DNA of 64,000 bases, from assembly GCF_000002425.4 (NCBI RefSeq), contig NC_037272.1, forward strand, positions 13,590,174-13,654,173, read 5' to 3'. Numbering within the stretch: the stretch's first letter is position 1; the number at the start of each line of letters is the position of its first letter. This DNA is from Physcomitrium patens (Eukaryota; Streptophyta; Bryopsida; Funariales; Funariaceae). Below the pieces are notes generated by a model. That model saw only the letters and a list, made by a program, of their open reading frames with translations. It did not search any database and was not told the DNA's origin. Made by a program: the position numbers and the translations under genes. Below are positions 1 through 12,565 of the stretch, piece after piece.

Positions 1-687
1 TTTTCCTAGTAGAGATTGTAAATAATTAAGGTTTAATAATTTATGCAAATTTTGGTGGAGTAAGTATGTAAGGGCTTGTTAAGCTCCTATCTCTTGAGGT
101 TGGAGTCCAAATTTAATACACATAGATTTTTGCAATAAAAGTGGCTTTTTATGAGTACATCTTTGAGCCTTGCTTTATATAAAGCATCAGCACATAATTT
201 TAAAAAATCCAAGGAAATACTCTATATTGCTAGATAATACTTCAAGGCATACTAAAAGAACATATTAGATTTTTGATACGAATATTTTAAGTACTCTTAT
301 GACTTTGTTCTATATAATAAAGCCTTACTTGTTTTGGTGTGAAAGAAGAGTAAAGTAATCTAAACTTAATTGCCACCAATCGCCTTAATATGATTGTGAG
401 TAACCAAATCAAAATCTAATTATTAGATATAAATTGGATTGAAATGATTAAAAAAACTTCAAATATCTACTTAAATAACAATACAACTATAGCATTGCAT
501 AGATGTATAAGATTAATATTGCATGCATGATCGGATTAACAACTTTGGATCTATTTCACCTTTATATGAGTTTGTTGAAGTAAGTCAGCTACAAAGTAAT
601 TTTTCAAATCTGATTTAATTTTTATAATGTGTTATTCAATACCACCTTAGATAGATATAAAGTAAAATATTTTCAATACTAATACAT
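1..687. other. AT-rich sequence, nothing recognised
   Basis: No open frame of useful length, RNA gene or repeat could be identified on either strand. The sequence is AT-rich like the relics around it and is probably old transposon or spacer DNA, but no family can be named. Confidence 0.4.
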
Positions 688-1218
688 TATCAAGAACATA
701 TATATTTATTTCAATAATTATTCAAATATTATGAATAGATAAAAGTAGATTAGTTTGATAATATTTTATAGAAAAGCTTTTTAGAAGCTATAGATGTAGT
801 TTCACTTTTATACAAGTCTATAGGTGATTAATAGGTTAGAGACTTGGCCAAAAAATTAGCCACATGTGGCACGTATTGATAGCTTGTGGTACAAACTAAG
901 GATGTGGCATACATATAAAAACTTGCCTTAAAAATTAAGACATATTTCTTACAAATTAGACCCCTATTAGAAGTTGTATAGAATATTTTCATGTAGCTTC
1001 TAATTTGATAATATATATGGAAGTAAGAGTGAAGCCTTCTTTATTCTTATCAATTTTTTTTTAGTCCTTAGTCTTATTTCAAGACTTTTCAATCTTCTTG
1101 TCTTTCAAAATAGCTATTTTAATTTTGATACTATATTAATTTTGAATAAATATCTATTTTTTAAAGTTATACAAGAATATATTGAATTTGTTATTCTTTA
1201 AAATTCATATTCTTAATA
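688..1218 (+). repeat. J1 5' LTR (decayed)
   Basis: Aligns landmark by landmark with the 552-bp LTR at 16,075-16,626. It is followed by a decayed version of the post-LTR stretch that in other copies reads TTGACAAGAGTG. The boundaries are uncertain by several bases because both ends are mutated. Confidence 0.65.
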
Positions 1219-2489
1219 GTTTGATATGAGTGCTAATTTATTATTCTTATTTTGTTTGTAGAAATGAGTAAACTACTCTACTCCTATTATTGTGTTTTAA
1301 AGGTGACACACTATCCACCTTCAATCTAATATATTTCCTTAATAGAGATTTTTTTCTTAAAGAAATTAGACTATCAATCTTTATCAAAATTTTCATTTAA
1401 CATTAGAAGCTGTAGATTATCCTCATTTAATTTGACTTGTAGATTTGTTTGAGTTGTCTGTAAAAGAAAAAATTATAGATGCTACTCTTAGCAGAAGTGA
1501 GAATAGATTTGCAACTATTACAAATCTTCACGAGTTTATCAATATTCTTAAAGTAGAAAGCTCATGTATCTTTAATCTTAATTATAAAGTTTAAAATCTA
1601 TGCCAAAAAATTATATAATTGAAAGAAGTAAATAAATTAAGTTTACAATTAAATCTAAGTAATCTTACTACTACAAGTATAAGGAAGGCAAAGATAAGTA
1701 TAGTAGAGAAGTTTGATAGAATAAGATTGAAGTTTTGAAGAATTTTATAATAAGTAAAATTTTATCTAAGATTGCATCTTTTTTAATATTTTAATGGATT
1801 TATTTAAGTTACATTATAGATGCATTTCTTTCTAGAAGTACTTTCTTTTGGTTTATATCTTTGATGAAAAAGGATTTACAATTATTCTATAATTTAAATT
1901 CATTCTTAAAAATTTTATAGGCCATATTTGAAAAAAGTGATTGAAAAAAGATAAAATTTTCTAAACAATATCTACTGCTATCATTGATTGCCAAAGAATA
2001 TAATATTACATAAAGAAATGCAATTTGTATCAAGATTTTAAAGAATTCTTTTAAAGATTTTGAAGATAGATATAAAACTATCTTTGGCTTTTTATCTTCA
2101 AATTGATGGCCAAATAAAGTAAATGAATCAAGTTCTAAAGTAGTATTTGAAGTATACCATCAACTACCAACCAAATGATTAGAAAATTCTTTTATCATTG
2201 GCAAAGTTTGCTTACGATAACACAATATTTTCTTCTACTCAACAAACATCTTTTTTTGCCAATTATGGCTACCATCTATGACTTGATATTTTTGACTTTT
2301 TAAAAAGTTGATAATCTTGTAGCAAAAGACTTGTCAAATTATTTATCAAAGCTATATGTAATAATAAAGGCACAATTGAAAGAATCTCAAAAATGACAAA
2401 ATCTCAATTTAAATTATTATTGCAAGAAATAATCTCAATTCCATGTTATTGACAAGATATAGTTTATTAAGCTATTTAATTAATATCTA

Positions 2490-3240
2490 CTTTAACTTGA
2501 ACTTCTTCAATATGTAGTTACTAATCCTTGTAGAACTTATCCTTAAAAAGATAGATAATGTCACGGACATATATATTTACTTGAATAATTATTTAAATAT
2601 TATAAATAGATAAAAATATATTAATTTAATAATATCTTATAGAAAAGTTTTTTAGAAGCTTTATAGATATGATTTCTTATTTATACATATTTAAAGGTGA
2701 TTATTAAGTTAGGAACTCAAACATCTCAAATAGTTACTTAGATATTATGAATAAATATTTGCCTCATGTTAAACTTCATCAACATGTAATCACCAATCCT
2801 TATGGAACTCATCCTTAGGAAAGGAGATAATGTCATGAACATACATATTTACTTGAATAATTACTTAGATATTATGAATAGATAAAAATAGATTAGTTTA
2901 ATAATATCTTATAAGAAAGCTTTTTAGAAACTTTATAGATGTGATTTCACATTTATACATGTTTATTGGTGATTATTAGGTTAAAAATTCAAACATCTCA
3001 AAAAATTACTTAAATATTTGCCTCATCTTGGACTTTCTTAATATATAATCATCAATCCTTGTAGAACTCTTCTTTAGAAAAAGAGATAATGTCATGGATA
3101 TATATATTTATTCAAATGATTATTTAAATATTATGAATAAATAAAAATAGATTAATTTAATAATATCTTATAAAAAAGCTTTTTAAAAGCTTTGTAGATG
3201 AGATTTCATATTTATACATATTTATAGCTGAATATTAGGT
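2490..3240 (+). repeat. Tandemly repeated pol-end/LTR-start junction
   Basis: The junction between the last bases of the interior and the first part of the LTR occurs three times in a row. LTR-start signatures of the TGTCAYG type begin at 2,559, 2,831 and 3,090, giving periods of 272 and 259 bp. Each is preceded by the same short stretch ending in a decayed polypurine tract. Only the third copy continues into a whole LTR (3,090-about 3,621). Confidence 0.7.
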
Positions 3241-3621
3241 TAAAAACTTGGCCAACAAGTTAGCCACATGTCACATGTGTTGATAGCTTGTGGTACAAAC
3301 TAACAATGTGGTATACATATAAGAAACTTGCTTTGCAAGTTAAGACATGAGTCTTATAAATTAGACACATGTTGGAGGTCTTATAGAATGTTGCCACATA
3401 GCTTCTAGTTAGATAGTATATATGGAGGTAAGATTGAAGCCTTCTTTAGTCTTATCAATGTCTTTCTAGTCCTTAGTCTTATTTCAAGACTTTTTAATCT
3501 TCTTGTCTTTGATAATAGCCATTATATTTTTAATACTATATTAATTTTGAATATACATATTTTTAAAATTATACAAGAATATATTGATTTTTTTTATTCT
3601 TCAATATTCATGTCATTGATA
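3090..3621 (+). repeat. J1 3' LTR (decayed)
   Basis: The full-length member of the junction array. It matches the first LTR of J1 and the family A LTRs through to the decayed end of the family LTR (which reads CTTGACA in well-preserved copies), about 532 bp in all. Confidence 0.65.
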
Positions 3622-3699
3622 CACACTATTAATAATTATACTTCAATCAATTTCATTCACTTTGACTATACACAAGTAAGTTAATTTTTTATAAATATT

Positions 3700-4800
3700 A
3701 TTGTATATGAATACTTCTACATTTGAAGATGCCACCATTAACTTGCTCACATTATTTATTTTTGTCCATGCTACTTTAAGTTAATCTATTTATAGTTATT
3801 AAAAAGAGACTTGAATATATTTTCAATAACCACTAGATTTGAGCCAATCCAATATTAATTTGGATGCCAAGTAATAGATTTTAAAGATATAGATTAGACA
3901 AAAATATATTTTTTTAATAAGATAATTGACTTATCATATGTGTATTAAAAAAGAATTTATTGGTGATTTATAATTAAGAGGTAAATACCTTGAATGTTTT
4001 TAGTTACAACTTTCTTTATTATAATGATACTTATTACTTTAGCCACAATCAAAAAGAAATAAGCAGAAGTAGACACCTTTGTTTCATCTCACATATAATT
4101 AAAAATAAGTCCAAAAGAACTCCATTAACTTTAATGCTAGCCAATGTATCAAAAAACAAGAGCCATATCATATCTACAAATTTCTTTGAAAAATCTAATA
4201 CTTCTATGGCATCAAACAAAAACTTTCATTCTACTATGTCATATGTCTTAGAGAAGTCTAGTTTAAAAAATAACACTAGCTAATCCAATTACTTTGTTTA
4301 TACCATGGTTTCTTAAGTAAAATAAAATAAGACTATTATAAATTATGTTGAGATATTCATATCATATTATATCTCAAAAGGTAGTATAAAATTGTAACTT
4401 TATATTGTCTAGGCTTAACAACTTGTTGGTAGATATGTCATAGATGGCACTTGTCATCTCTTATAATTATTGGAATTTTTAACTTCTTCTACATCTTCTC
4501 ATTCAATTGCATAAATAAGAAACTAGATGTTTGATGCCCTACACCTTTTATTGTATTTGTGCTTTAGCTAGAATTATATAAATAGTATTAATATTCTATG
4601 TAAATATGTAACATAGCATCTTGGCTTGAATGTATTTAGTTGTATTAATCTTTCAATTTTATTATGTGCAAAGCTACAGATCTTTCATGGTTAGCTCTAA
4701 AAAATTTATAAAAGCATATGTCATGGATTTTTTTCTATTTGAGTATAATCCACAACATTTGATTTTCTACTTTCTAATCTTTTAGAACTTTAAATTAATT
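3700..4800 (-). pseudogene. LINE (L1-type) reverse-transcriptase relic
   Basis: Read on the minus strand, 4,330 down to about 3,990 translates, with many stops and frame changes, into the core of an L1-type reverse transcriptase. It shows a LDF.KAYD.VEW..LF stretch, then VNG, then a decayed G.RQGCPL..LLF-like block and a L.VAKV-like block. Weaker matches extend to about 3,700, where an ITWHPN-like piece may correspond to the region after the catalytic domain, and upstream to about 4,800. Neither the 3' tail nor the endonuclease is recognisable. The open frame on the opposite strand at 3,990-4,283 is a chance by-product. Confidence 0.6.
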
Positions 4801-5400
4801 GATTCAAATAGCCATGACAGCTTATATAGTTGAATGGATTGGATTTTTTTATAGATTACCAATCGCCTCTATAAATAGTTGGTGGAGCATGGCTTCTTCT
4901 TTATGGTACTTCTTGGCCAACTGGAAGCATAGATTCTTTTAGAACTTTACATAATACTTCATCTTTCTAAAAAATTAAAAATTAAAATGAATTATCTAAA
5001 TATATTTAATGCATGCATGTATTATCATATCCTTAAAGAAACGCATTTTTATGACATATCAAGAGAGTCTCTTAAATTCTTAAAGAAATTATAATTGCCA
5101 CCACACTAGTACGAGATCAGAGTGCTTATTGTTTCTATAAAATTGATATTTTAAGTATAAAGGTTGAATTTTGGTGATAAGAAGGTATACACCATGTCTA
5201 ACATAGCCATTATCTTTGTATTATCTTTGCAATAATTTTTTCAATTGAATTATATTAGATTAGATGCAAGAAAGGCATTGATGACATATATAACATATAT
5301 AAGGATATTGAAGAGGTATTTTTTATGTATTGGTGGTACAAACCTATACATATTGGATTTATTTACTCATTTCTTTGTAAAATTGTAATTACATCTAAGA
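4801..5400. other. No gene seen; possible outer LINE sequence
   Basis: AT-rich with no open frame. It may belong to the upstream part of the LINE relic, but no domain can be read. Confidence 0.3.
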
Positions 5401-5404
5401 ATCT

Positions 5405-5840
5405 GAAATAAGATCGGACTATCTCAAAAATCTAAGATCCTTTTAATACACAACAATATAAATTCTATCACAATCTAGGACAAAATAGACTATAATGAAA
5501 GAAAATAATATAGAACGAAACAAAAAAATGTAAAACCAAACTTTATTAAAAAAAAAATATCCAAAGCTATATCTGATCAAATATCCAAATGGTCCTGATT
5601 AATCTTATTTATACTTTGTTCAACCATTTTAGAATATTTTTAATAGTGGATCTCACCTAAATAACCTTTTTAAGCTCTTTTTAGAATGTTCCATAGTGGC
5701 TCTTATATAGTATACTAATCTAATCTTAATTCTAGAAAATTATATAAATTTCTCAAACATGTCTCCAATTATCTATCCCTATATATCAATAATACAAATA
5801 TCTTATTATACTCCATTACAGTTAATTCTTGTGAGTCATC
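5405..5840 (-). repeat. G0 3' LTR portion
   Basis: About 260 bp (5,408-5,665) align with 11,421-11,707 with many substitutions and short length differences, including shared blocks for the 'tatctcaaaaatctaa' and 'aatataaattctatcac' stretches. The upper boundary is unclear because another repeat (5,960-6,755) intervenes before the coding region. Confidence 0.65.
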
Positions 5841-5959
5841 AAATCAATTCACTAATTATTTTAAGATAAAAAGATGTATTTAGAATGCTAAGAACCATAT
5901 TATATAGTGAATAGTATATAAAACTTTAAAAAAATAGAAAATTAGAATATTTGTTGTAG

Positions 5960-6755
5960 AATTGTAGTCTTAATAAATCTTGGAAGTAATTATCTTAATT
6001 GGTTTAGTATTTTTTACTTATTATTTAATATTGAGGATTATTTACTAAGTTCAATATTTATATTGGCCTTCTATCTATAAAAAATATTTATAAAAAAACT
6101 ATAAATATTAGTTAGTAGTTAAAAGAAGCATGAAAAAGAACTTCATGTCTTTTTAATTAGTTATATAAAAAATAAGATTTATAATATATTTAAATTTATT
6201 TTATCACTATAAGAAATCATCAAGATATGAAATTATTGTCTTAAACTGATATTTAAATTATAGAACCATTATAGGAATTTTTAAATTTTATTTAGAATTA
6301 TTTAGGAATTTTTAGAGCAATTTCTAAATCTTTGATAGAAATGAGTTTTATTACTTTGAGAGCCATTATGAAGAAATGGAGCAAGATTTGAAGGCCAAAA
6401 AAGGTCCTTAGGCTAATTTAGTATTTTTAAATACCATGGTGAAGTCAAAAGTGTTGGATTTACTAGTAGAAAATAGGAAGATCAGCAGCTAGTACAGTCC
6501 TTTTAAAAAGGGAGGTGCACAAGTCTCATGTGAGTTGTAGCACCTTTAAGATAGTTAAGAGGATAATACTAAGGCCTTTTGGACTTTCTTAGACACCTAT
6601 ATATACTACTTATGAGCTTTGGTGAAGCACAAACTCTTGATCTCTTAAGCAAGTTATTTTTGAGATAAAAATTATTTATTTAATTTTTTATTTATTTACT
6701 TGTTATTTTTAAACCTTCATAACTTATTTATAATAATTAGAATTTATATTTTTTT
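5960..6755 (+). repeat. Repeat H, plus-strand copy
   Basis: Diverged but collinear with the reverse complement of 41,900-42,730. Shared blocks include CTTAATAA.TTGG near the start, a conserved TATATATACTACTT element (about 6,600), the TAGTAGAAAAT block (about 6,460) and CATAACTTATTTATAATAA near the end. The TATA-like element and the overall organisation suggest an LTR or promoter-bearing repeat, but its ends were not found. It lies between the LTR and the coding part of G0. Confidence 0.65.
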
Positions 6756-9700
6756 TATAATATTGATAAAATAAAAAAATATATTTTTTACTTTTAATTT
6801 TTATTTTTTATATTTACAATCTTCTCTATTAATGCGGAACATTCTTGTTTTACTTCCAATGGTATCTCCAAATTATTTCTTGGGATTTAGTGAGATTTTA
6901 CACAAGTTTCCATATTGCATCATAGGTGGAATAACCTTTCTAAAGGACTTTGTATTGAAGTTGTAGATGTCTATTATCATGGCAAAGGTAGCAATGCTCC
7001 AAAATGCTATCCACTTCATATTCTTGTTTGTCATCAACTACAACTAGTAGTAGTGGTGGTTAGTGTTGGTCCAAAAGGTGCCTTGGCCTGATATGAAATT
7101 CCTTGAATTACAAAATATGAAAGTCTGGATCAATCCAAATATTTGGCAAAAACTTGAGATGGTATGTGATATCAAAAATTATTCCAAAAATGTAGAAAGA
7201 TCCAAGCGACCAAAGTACAAGCTTATGAACTTGGATTGATGTAGCAAGTGGCAAATTGGCATTGGAAAATAATAATTAATCATGCATCCAAAAGATCTTG
7301 TATTACTTACAGTTATCTGCATATTGATTCTATTAATTCTGAGTAGTAAGAAGGCAGTGTCGTGCCTCCTATAAGGCCATTGTAAGTCATTATATAAATT
7401 CTTTTGTTATCAAATTATTGTTGTCAATGACATGATGGAAAGTTGCTAGTATAATTTAATATTAATTGATATTAAAGAAGAATGGTGAATAATCAATACT
7501 TACTTAAAAACTATCATCGTAAGCAAACTCCAAAGATGTCAAATATTCATCTCAATTATTATGATGAATTACTACAAATGTGTGTAGCATATTCTATAAG
7601 GTCCGATTTTTACACTTTATTTGTTTATGTGTTTGAAGATAAAAAGTCATAGACATAGTAAGACATGTGCTCAGTAGTTTAAATAAGGCCAATCAAAAAA
7701 TTCTTGTGAAGTGTGGATCTTGAACTAAAATGATGACATGAGATAATCCATGGTGACAAAAGATAATATCAAAGGACACTCGTACAAGTACTGAGATAAA
7801 ATATCCAAATGCATTGCAACTAAGTGAAGTTGGTTCGAAAGTAGGTCCACAAAGACAACCACGGCAATATAATTATGAAGCATCTATGGCAAATACATGA
7901 TGAGATCTATAATGACCTACTCTCAACGTGCCATAGATAATAAAATTAGTTGGAATAGTTTAGGAGATGTTGCATTGTATTCTTTATTACATTAACATGA
8001 TTTGAAAGAGTGTACAAAAGCTTGTACATTATGATCCAAATCTGACTAAAACCATGTTTTTGAGATCCATTCTAAAATCTTTTTATGCCTTACATATCCA
8101 GATATTAGGATGTTATGTCCCTCTTGAAGTATGTCTATGTAAAGTATAGCATTGTGAGATATATAAATCTACTTCTTGAGGTAGAATAATCCATCATTAA
8201 GATAGTAATCTTAATATTGTATATCATCCACCTTCAGCTGATCAATAATTATTTTGAAATAAGCATTACAATACGTAGCTTCCTTCCATTTTGTTCTTTT
8301 GGTTAAGTTTGAATTAGCACTACTAATGGTAGCAACTTTTGTCTTGTCACTTGATTTAGATTTTAAGATTGATTTCAAGATTTTAAGGTTGCATAATAAG
8401 ATATCTAGTATGATGTATTATCACCCTTGCTTGTATTTAATCCAAAAATCAAAGAGCTGCAATTGTTCCTCCTAACAATAATGTCATAATTTCATATTTT
8501 TTAGATACAAATCATATAACAAGGGCCAATAGTCAATCTAAACAATCATTGGTTTTTTTAACAAATAATATTGTCACATCTTTGTGGCATGTATAATTAT
8601 TAATTATTCTCAATCACATACAAAGTAATTACGCTCTATTCTTTTTAGTTTGTATAATTTATACACTATAAGTTGAAGGTCCCTACCAAAATCTTATTGA
8701 AGGACCATGTCAATAGGAAAGTTGAATGTATCAATGTGAAGTGTATAAGGAAGGTTGAGATCATATAATTATAATATTGGGGCAGTAATGAGTGCTTCTT
8801 TTAACTTATTAAATGCCTTTTTTTGTTCTAATTTTGATTCAAGTAGAGCATCTTTCTCGAATAGGCTTGTTAATAACGCAACAATGTATGCAAATTGCCA
8901 AATAAAATGGCAATGATATCCAACAAGGCCTAAGAATGAGTAGACTTTAGAAGCATTTTTGGAGGTTGGCTAATCTTCTACTACTTTTACCTTATTTTGC
9001 TCCATGTATACGCCTTTGGAAGACACCACATGCCATAGAAAGGTGACTTCCAACTTCTAAAGTTTACACTTTCATTACTTGCAATAGAAGCAATTATCTT
9101 ACAACTAGTGTAACACTTTCTATAGATGTTCATGCTCTTCAAAGATTTTACTATATACTAAAATATCATTGATGTAGACAATTACATACTTATCCAAAAG
9201 ATCCCAAAATAATCTGTTCAAGTAATCTATGAAGGAAGTTGAAGCATTCATGAAGTCAAAAAGTAAGACAAGCCATTCAAAATATCTATAGTACATATAA
9301 AATACCTTCTTTTTTATATCCTCTCTTGCAATAGGTATCTACTAATAGCCATTCCAAAGATCTAATTTACTAAAGGTAGTCATATCTTAAAATTAGTCAA
9401 AAAGATTATCTATGTATTGAAGTTGATATGTATTTTTAATATTCTGCTTATTGATGCCTTAATAGTCAATGCAAAGCCAAAGTCCACTATCCTTCTTAAT
9501 TGCAAAGAGTACAAGTATTCTCTATGTTGATGTACTTTTTCAAATAAAGTCCTTTTTCAAGAGTTTGTCTAATGTCTTTTGTAACCTTTCAAATTCATTT
9601 GGTACTAGGCAATAAATTGGTCAACTTATCGATTTGGTTCCAAGTGATAGTTATATTTGAAAAGAGACACCTCAATTAGGAGGTATGTTACTAAGTAGGT

Positions 9701-11414
9701 CAATTAGAAAGACATTCTAATATTCTTGTATGAATTAATTTGTCCATTCTACTCCTTTGATTATCTTTTCTACCATTGATGCAAGATTTGAAATTGTCGT
9801 ATATATTGATTGCTTATGCTATATTTGCTTCTTCATAAAAATCATCCCTACAAGTAAATTTTTAGCCATAGATTATTTTTTTACCTCACTTAATATGGAG
9901 GTACAAAGAGTTACCTTGTATCCACCATCTTTGAAAGAAATTTTCCTTATTAGCCAATCAACTTGTTTATTTTCTATCTCTAGCCAAAGCATATCAAAGA
10001 TAACATCATATCTTAGCTTTGTTATCTTAAATTTTTTTTTTTAAAATATAGGTGTTATTCAACTTCAAGGTTTCTACTTCACATATCTCTCTCAATATAT
10101 GCTTGGAAACATCTATAAGATATATATTTCCTCCTTTTATTACTTTGATTTTAATTCTAAGTTGGTTAATAATTTTAATTAAAATATAATTTTTTATAGA
10201 GCCACAATCTACAAGCACTCAACATGACTATGTTTTTAGTTGATTTATTAAATATACCAATCAACCTTTTTTATAGTTGTCCAAGGCCATACCATTTGTT
10301 TCTAAGAAATAACAGCGATTTCTAGTACTAGCCCTTAGTGCCTTTACTAGAGAGCTCTATTTCTTATTCCATCTTGTTATCAACTTGATGAATCTCGAAA
10401 TTGTGAACCTGCCTTAATTTGTTAATGCTTAAATTTTGATGTTTTGAACAACCTTCAGTTAGATGGCCTAGCTCTTGACAATTGAAATATAATTCCTTCT
10501 ACAATATATATCATCTTTTTGGTACAAATGATCCTTGCAGGCATCAATCTCCATTAACGTTGGCTGTTATGCCATAGTATTAGATAGTAGTATAGGACTT
10601 TGTGCTATAGACTATGTTCTATTATTTCTAAAATCTATAGCATTGATTGTCTCTGCAATCCTAATTATTCTTCAAATATTTGTCAATCCCTTAGTTCCAT
10701 CTTTTGCTAGATTCTAGATTTCTATTATCAAAGAAATCGATCTATCATCTCTACCTTTGAAACATTGTCAATTTAAAGACATAAAGACTTAAATCAAATA
10801 ATAAAATTTTGCACCGACTTAGATTGTGTAAGATTTATAAATTAATTACATGCTATCTTCTCTATATTGATGGACCAAAATTGATTCTTAAACTCAATCT
10901 CAAACTCCTTTTATTGACAAAATCCACCTTGCGCTCCATAGCTTTGAACTTGATGTTGCCACTAAATGGCTCCTGTATCTCTCAAATTGTTGGCTGCATA
11001 TATAATTCCTTCAATAGTATTTGTCCCACATAGTTGGAGGTATTCTTGCATGCTTAAGAGCCATTGGCATACATCTTCTTACCTTAAAGTCCAAGAGTAT
11101 GTATCAGACTTATTCAATTTCAGCCTAATAGATGTCAATTCTTTTATACTAAAGGCTTCAATTTGTCTTTGCAAGGTAGCTATCTAATCTAGGAAGTATT
11201 GTATTTCAGCCTCTATTTGAGATTGCATTGTCGTATCTCTTATGTTACAATTTCCTCATTAGATTCCATCACTATAATGTCTTTTTTTTTTTAGTTGACT
11301 TCTTAAGAGTAGCTCATAGTAGCCTTAATATAATATCTAATGTGATCACAATAATTAACCTTGAACTAAACAATGGCTATTGACATGCCATTAAAGAATA
11401 GTCTAACACTTGCT

Positions 11415-11707
11415 TTAATATGAATAAAATAAGACCAAACTATCTCAAAAATCTAAAACCATTCTAATTCACAACAATATAAATTCTATCACAACCAAGA
11501 ACAAAGAAAATTATAATATAAAAATAAAAATAAAAATAAAAAATAATACAAAATTGAATAAGTAGATGCAAAATCAAACTTTATTAAGAAAAAAGATCCA
11601 AAGCTATACCTAATCAAATATCCAAATGGCTCTTGCCAAACTTATTTATACTTTATCCAACCATCTTGGAACATTCTAAAATGATCTTAATAATAAATTC
11701 CACCTAA
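11415..11707 (-). repeat. G0 5' LTR portion, cut by G1
   Basis: Matches 5,405-5,665. Homology stops at 11,707, immediately before the LTR of G1 starts with TGTCAAGG, so G1 inserted into this LTR. The missing part should lie beyond the far end of G1 but was not found after 41,262. Confidence 0.65.
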
Positions 11708-12256
11708 TGTCAAGGATATGAATCTCGAAAAAAGAGAATCTTCAATATACTCTTTGATCATTGGAAAGAATTAAAAAGTCACTCAAAAGGTGATGTAATA
11801 TTAACTAGAATGGCTATTGCCAAAAACAAGAAGACTAGAAAGTTTTGAAATAAGATTAAGACTTGAAAGGCATTGACAAGAGTGAAGAAGGCTTCACTCT
11901 TGCCTCCATATATACTATCTAATTAAGAGTTACGTGACGATGTCCTATAGGACCTCCAACATGTATTGACTTTATTAGCCACATGTCTTATCTTGCAAGA
12001 AAAGTTATCTATGTATGCGCGACGTAGTTCGCTTGTTCTACAAGCTACTACATGAAGATAACTTGTTCCACAAGCTACCAATACATGATTAGCTTTTTGG
12101 CCAAGTTTCTAACCTAAAAATACATCTAAAGTCAAAACCGCATCTATGAAGCTTCTAGGAAGCTTCATTAGAAGACTTTATGAAATTATTCTATATTTAT
12201 CTACTTCTATTTAATCATATAAGTAACTATTGAGGTAAATATATATGTCTATGACA
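11708..12256 (-). repeat. G1 3' LTR
   Basis: 549 bp, close to the 541-552 bp of other family A LTRs. It begins and ends with the family termini (TGTCA.../...TGACA, read on the minus strand TGTCATAGAC.../...TTGACA) and has the same internal landmarks. It is the only LTR left of G1. Confidence 0.85.
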
Positions 12257-12565
12257 TTATCCTCTCTTCTACGGAGAAGTTCTATGAGGAGCGGTCTTCA
12301 TATGTTGAGGAAGTCCAAGATGCGACAAGTTGTATTTGCTACATACTCCAATCTTTGCTTTCTTTAAAGATGGTTAATAGGTCCTCTCAACCATCAATAG
12401 TGTCCCATAGAAGGGCAAGAAGACCACCCTATTATTTGGTCATTGTTGATGCCTTCATAACTTCGTTCAAATAAAATATTTGGAACACCGTCAAGAGTTA
12501 TTCCTACCTTTAATAAAATCACAAAACATCAAAAGTTTCTTCCAAGGTCATGATATCAAATACGT
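11708..12565 (-). mobile_element. G1: family A element, left segment (3' end)
   Basis: Minus-strand 3' end of a family A gypsy element: its 3' LTR (11,708-12,256), a purine tract just inside it, and the end of the interior up to 12,565. That stretch is the reverse complement of the 3' extra reading frame described for element A. The interior resumes at 39,788 after the insertion of E; the sequences on both sides of E are adjacent in family A, which proves the split. Confidence 0.85.

Larger units (their letters stand above)
688..3621 (+). mobile_element. J1: internally deleted Ty3/gypsy relic, family A
   Basis: Two LTR-like ends flank a short interior. The LTRs match, at low identity, those of the much better preserved family A copies at 16,075 and 15,095: the order of landmarks is the same, including the TATA region and the segment before the LTR end. 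The interior holds a piece resembling the leader and gag (about 1,430-1,900), then jumps to a piece of the integrase core (about 1,980-2,450, with a recognisable relic of the HPQTDGQ region near 2,090-2,120). Protease and most of the reverse transcriptase are absent. The copy is heavily broken and nearly CpG-free, so it is old. No clear target-site duplication remains. Confidence 0.75.
5405..11707 (-). mobile_element. G0: decayed Ty3/gypsy chromovirus, outermost element
   Basis: The minus strand shows a gypsy order of domains in strongly decayed form. A gag stretch with a zinc-knuckle-like block lies near 11,200-10,440, and reverse transcriptase near 9,700-9,000, including a YI.DILVYSK motif near 9,150-9,190. 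The integrase core (VVVFVDLLS..LH region near 7,850) runs to about 7,550, and a chromodomain (EVDSIL...QYKVL.KGYSTYDA.W pattern) lies near 7,060-6,880. LTR pieces lie at both ends: 5,405-about 5,840 matches 11,415-11,707. The 5' LTR is cut at 11,707 by G1. It is a different family from A, with many breaks, and is the oldest layer of the stack. Confidence 0.7.

Noticed and set aside
3990-4283. A 97-codon plus-strand frame
   Set aside because: It is the antisense of the LINE reverse-transcriptase relic.
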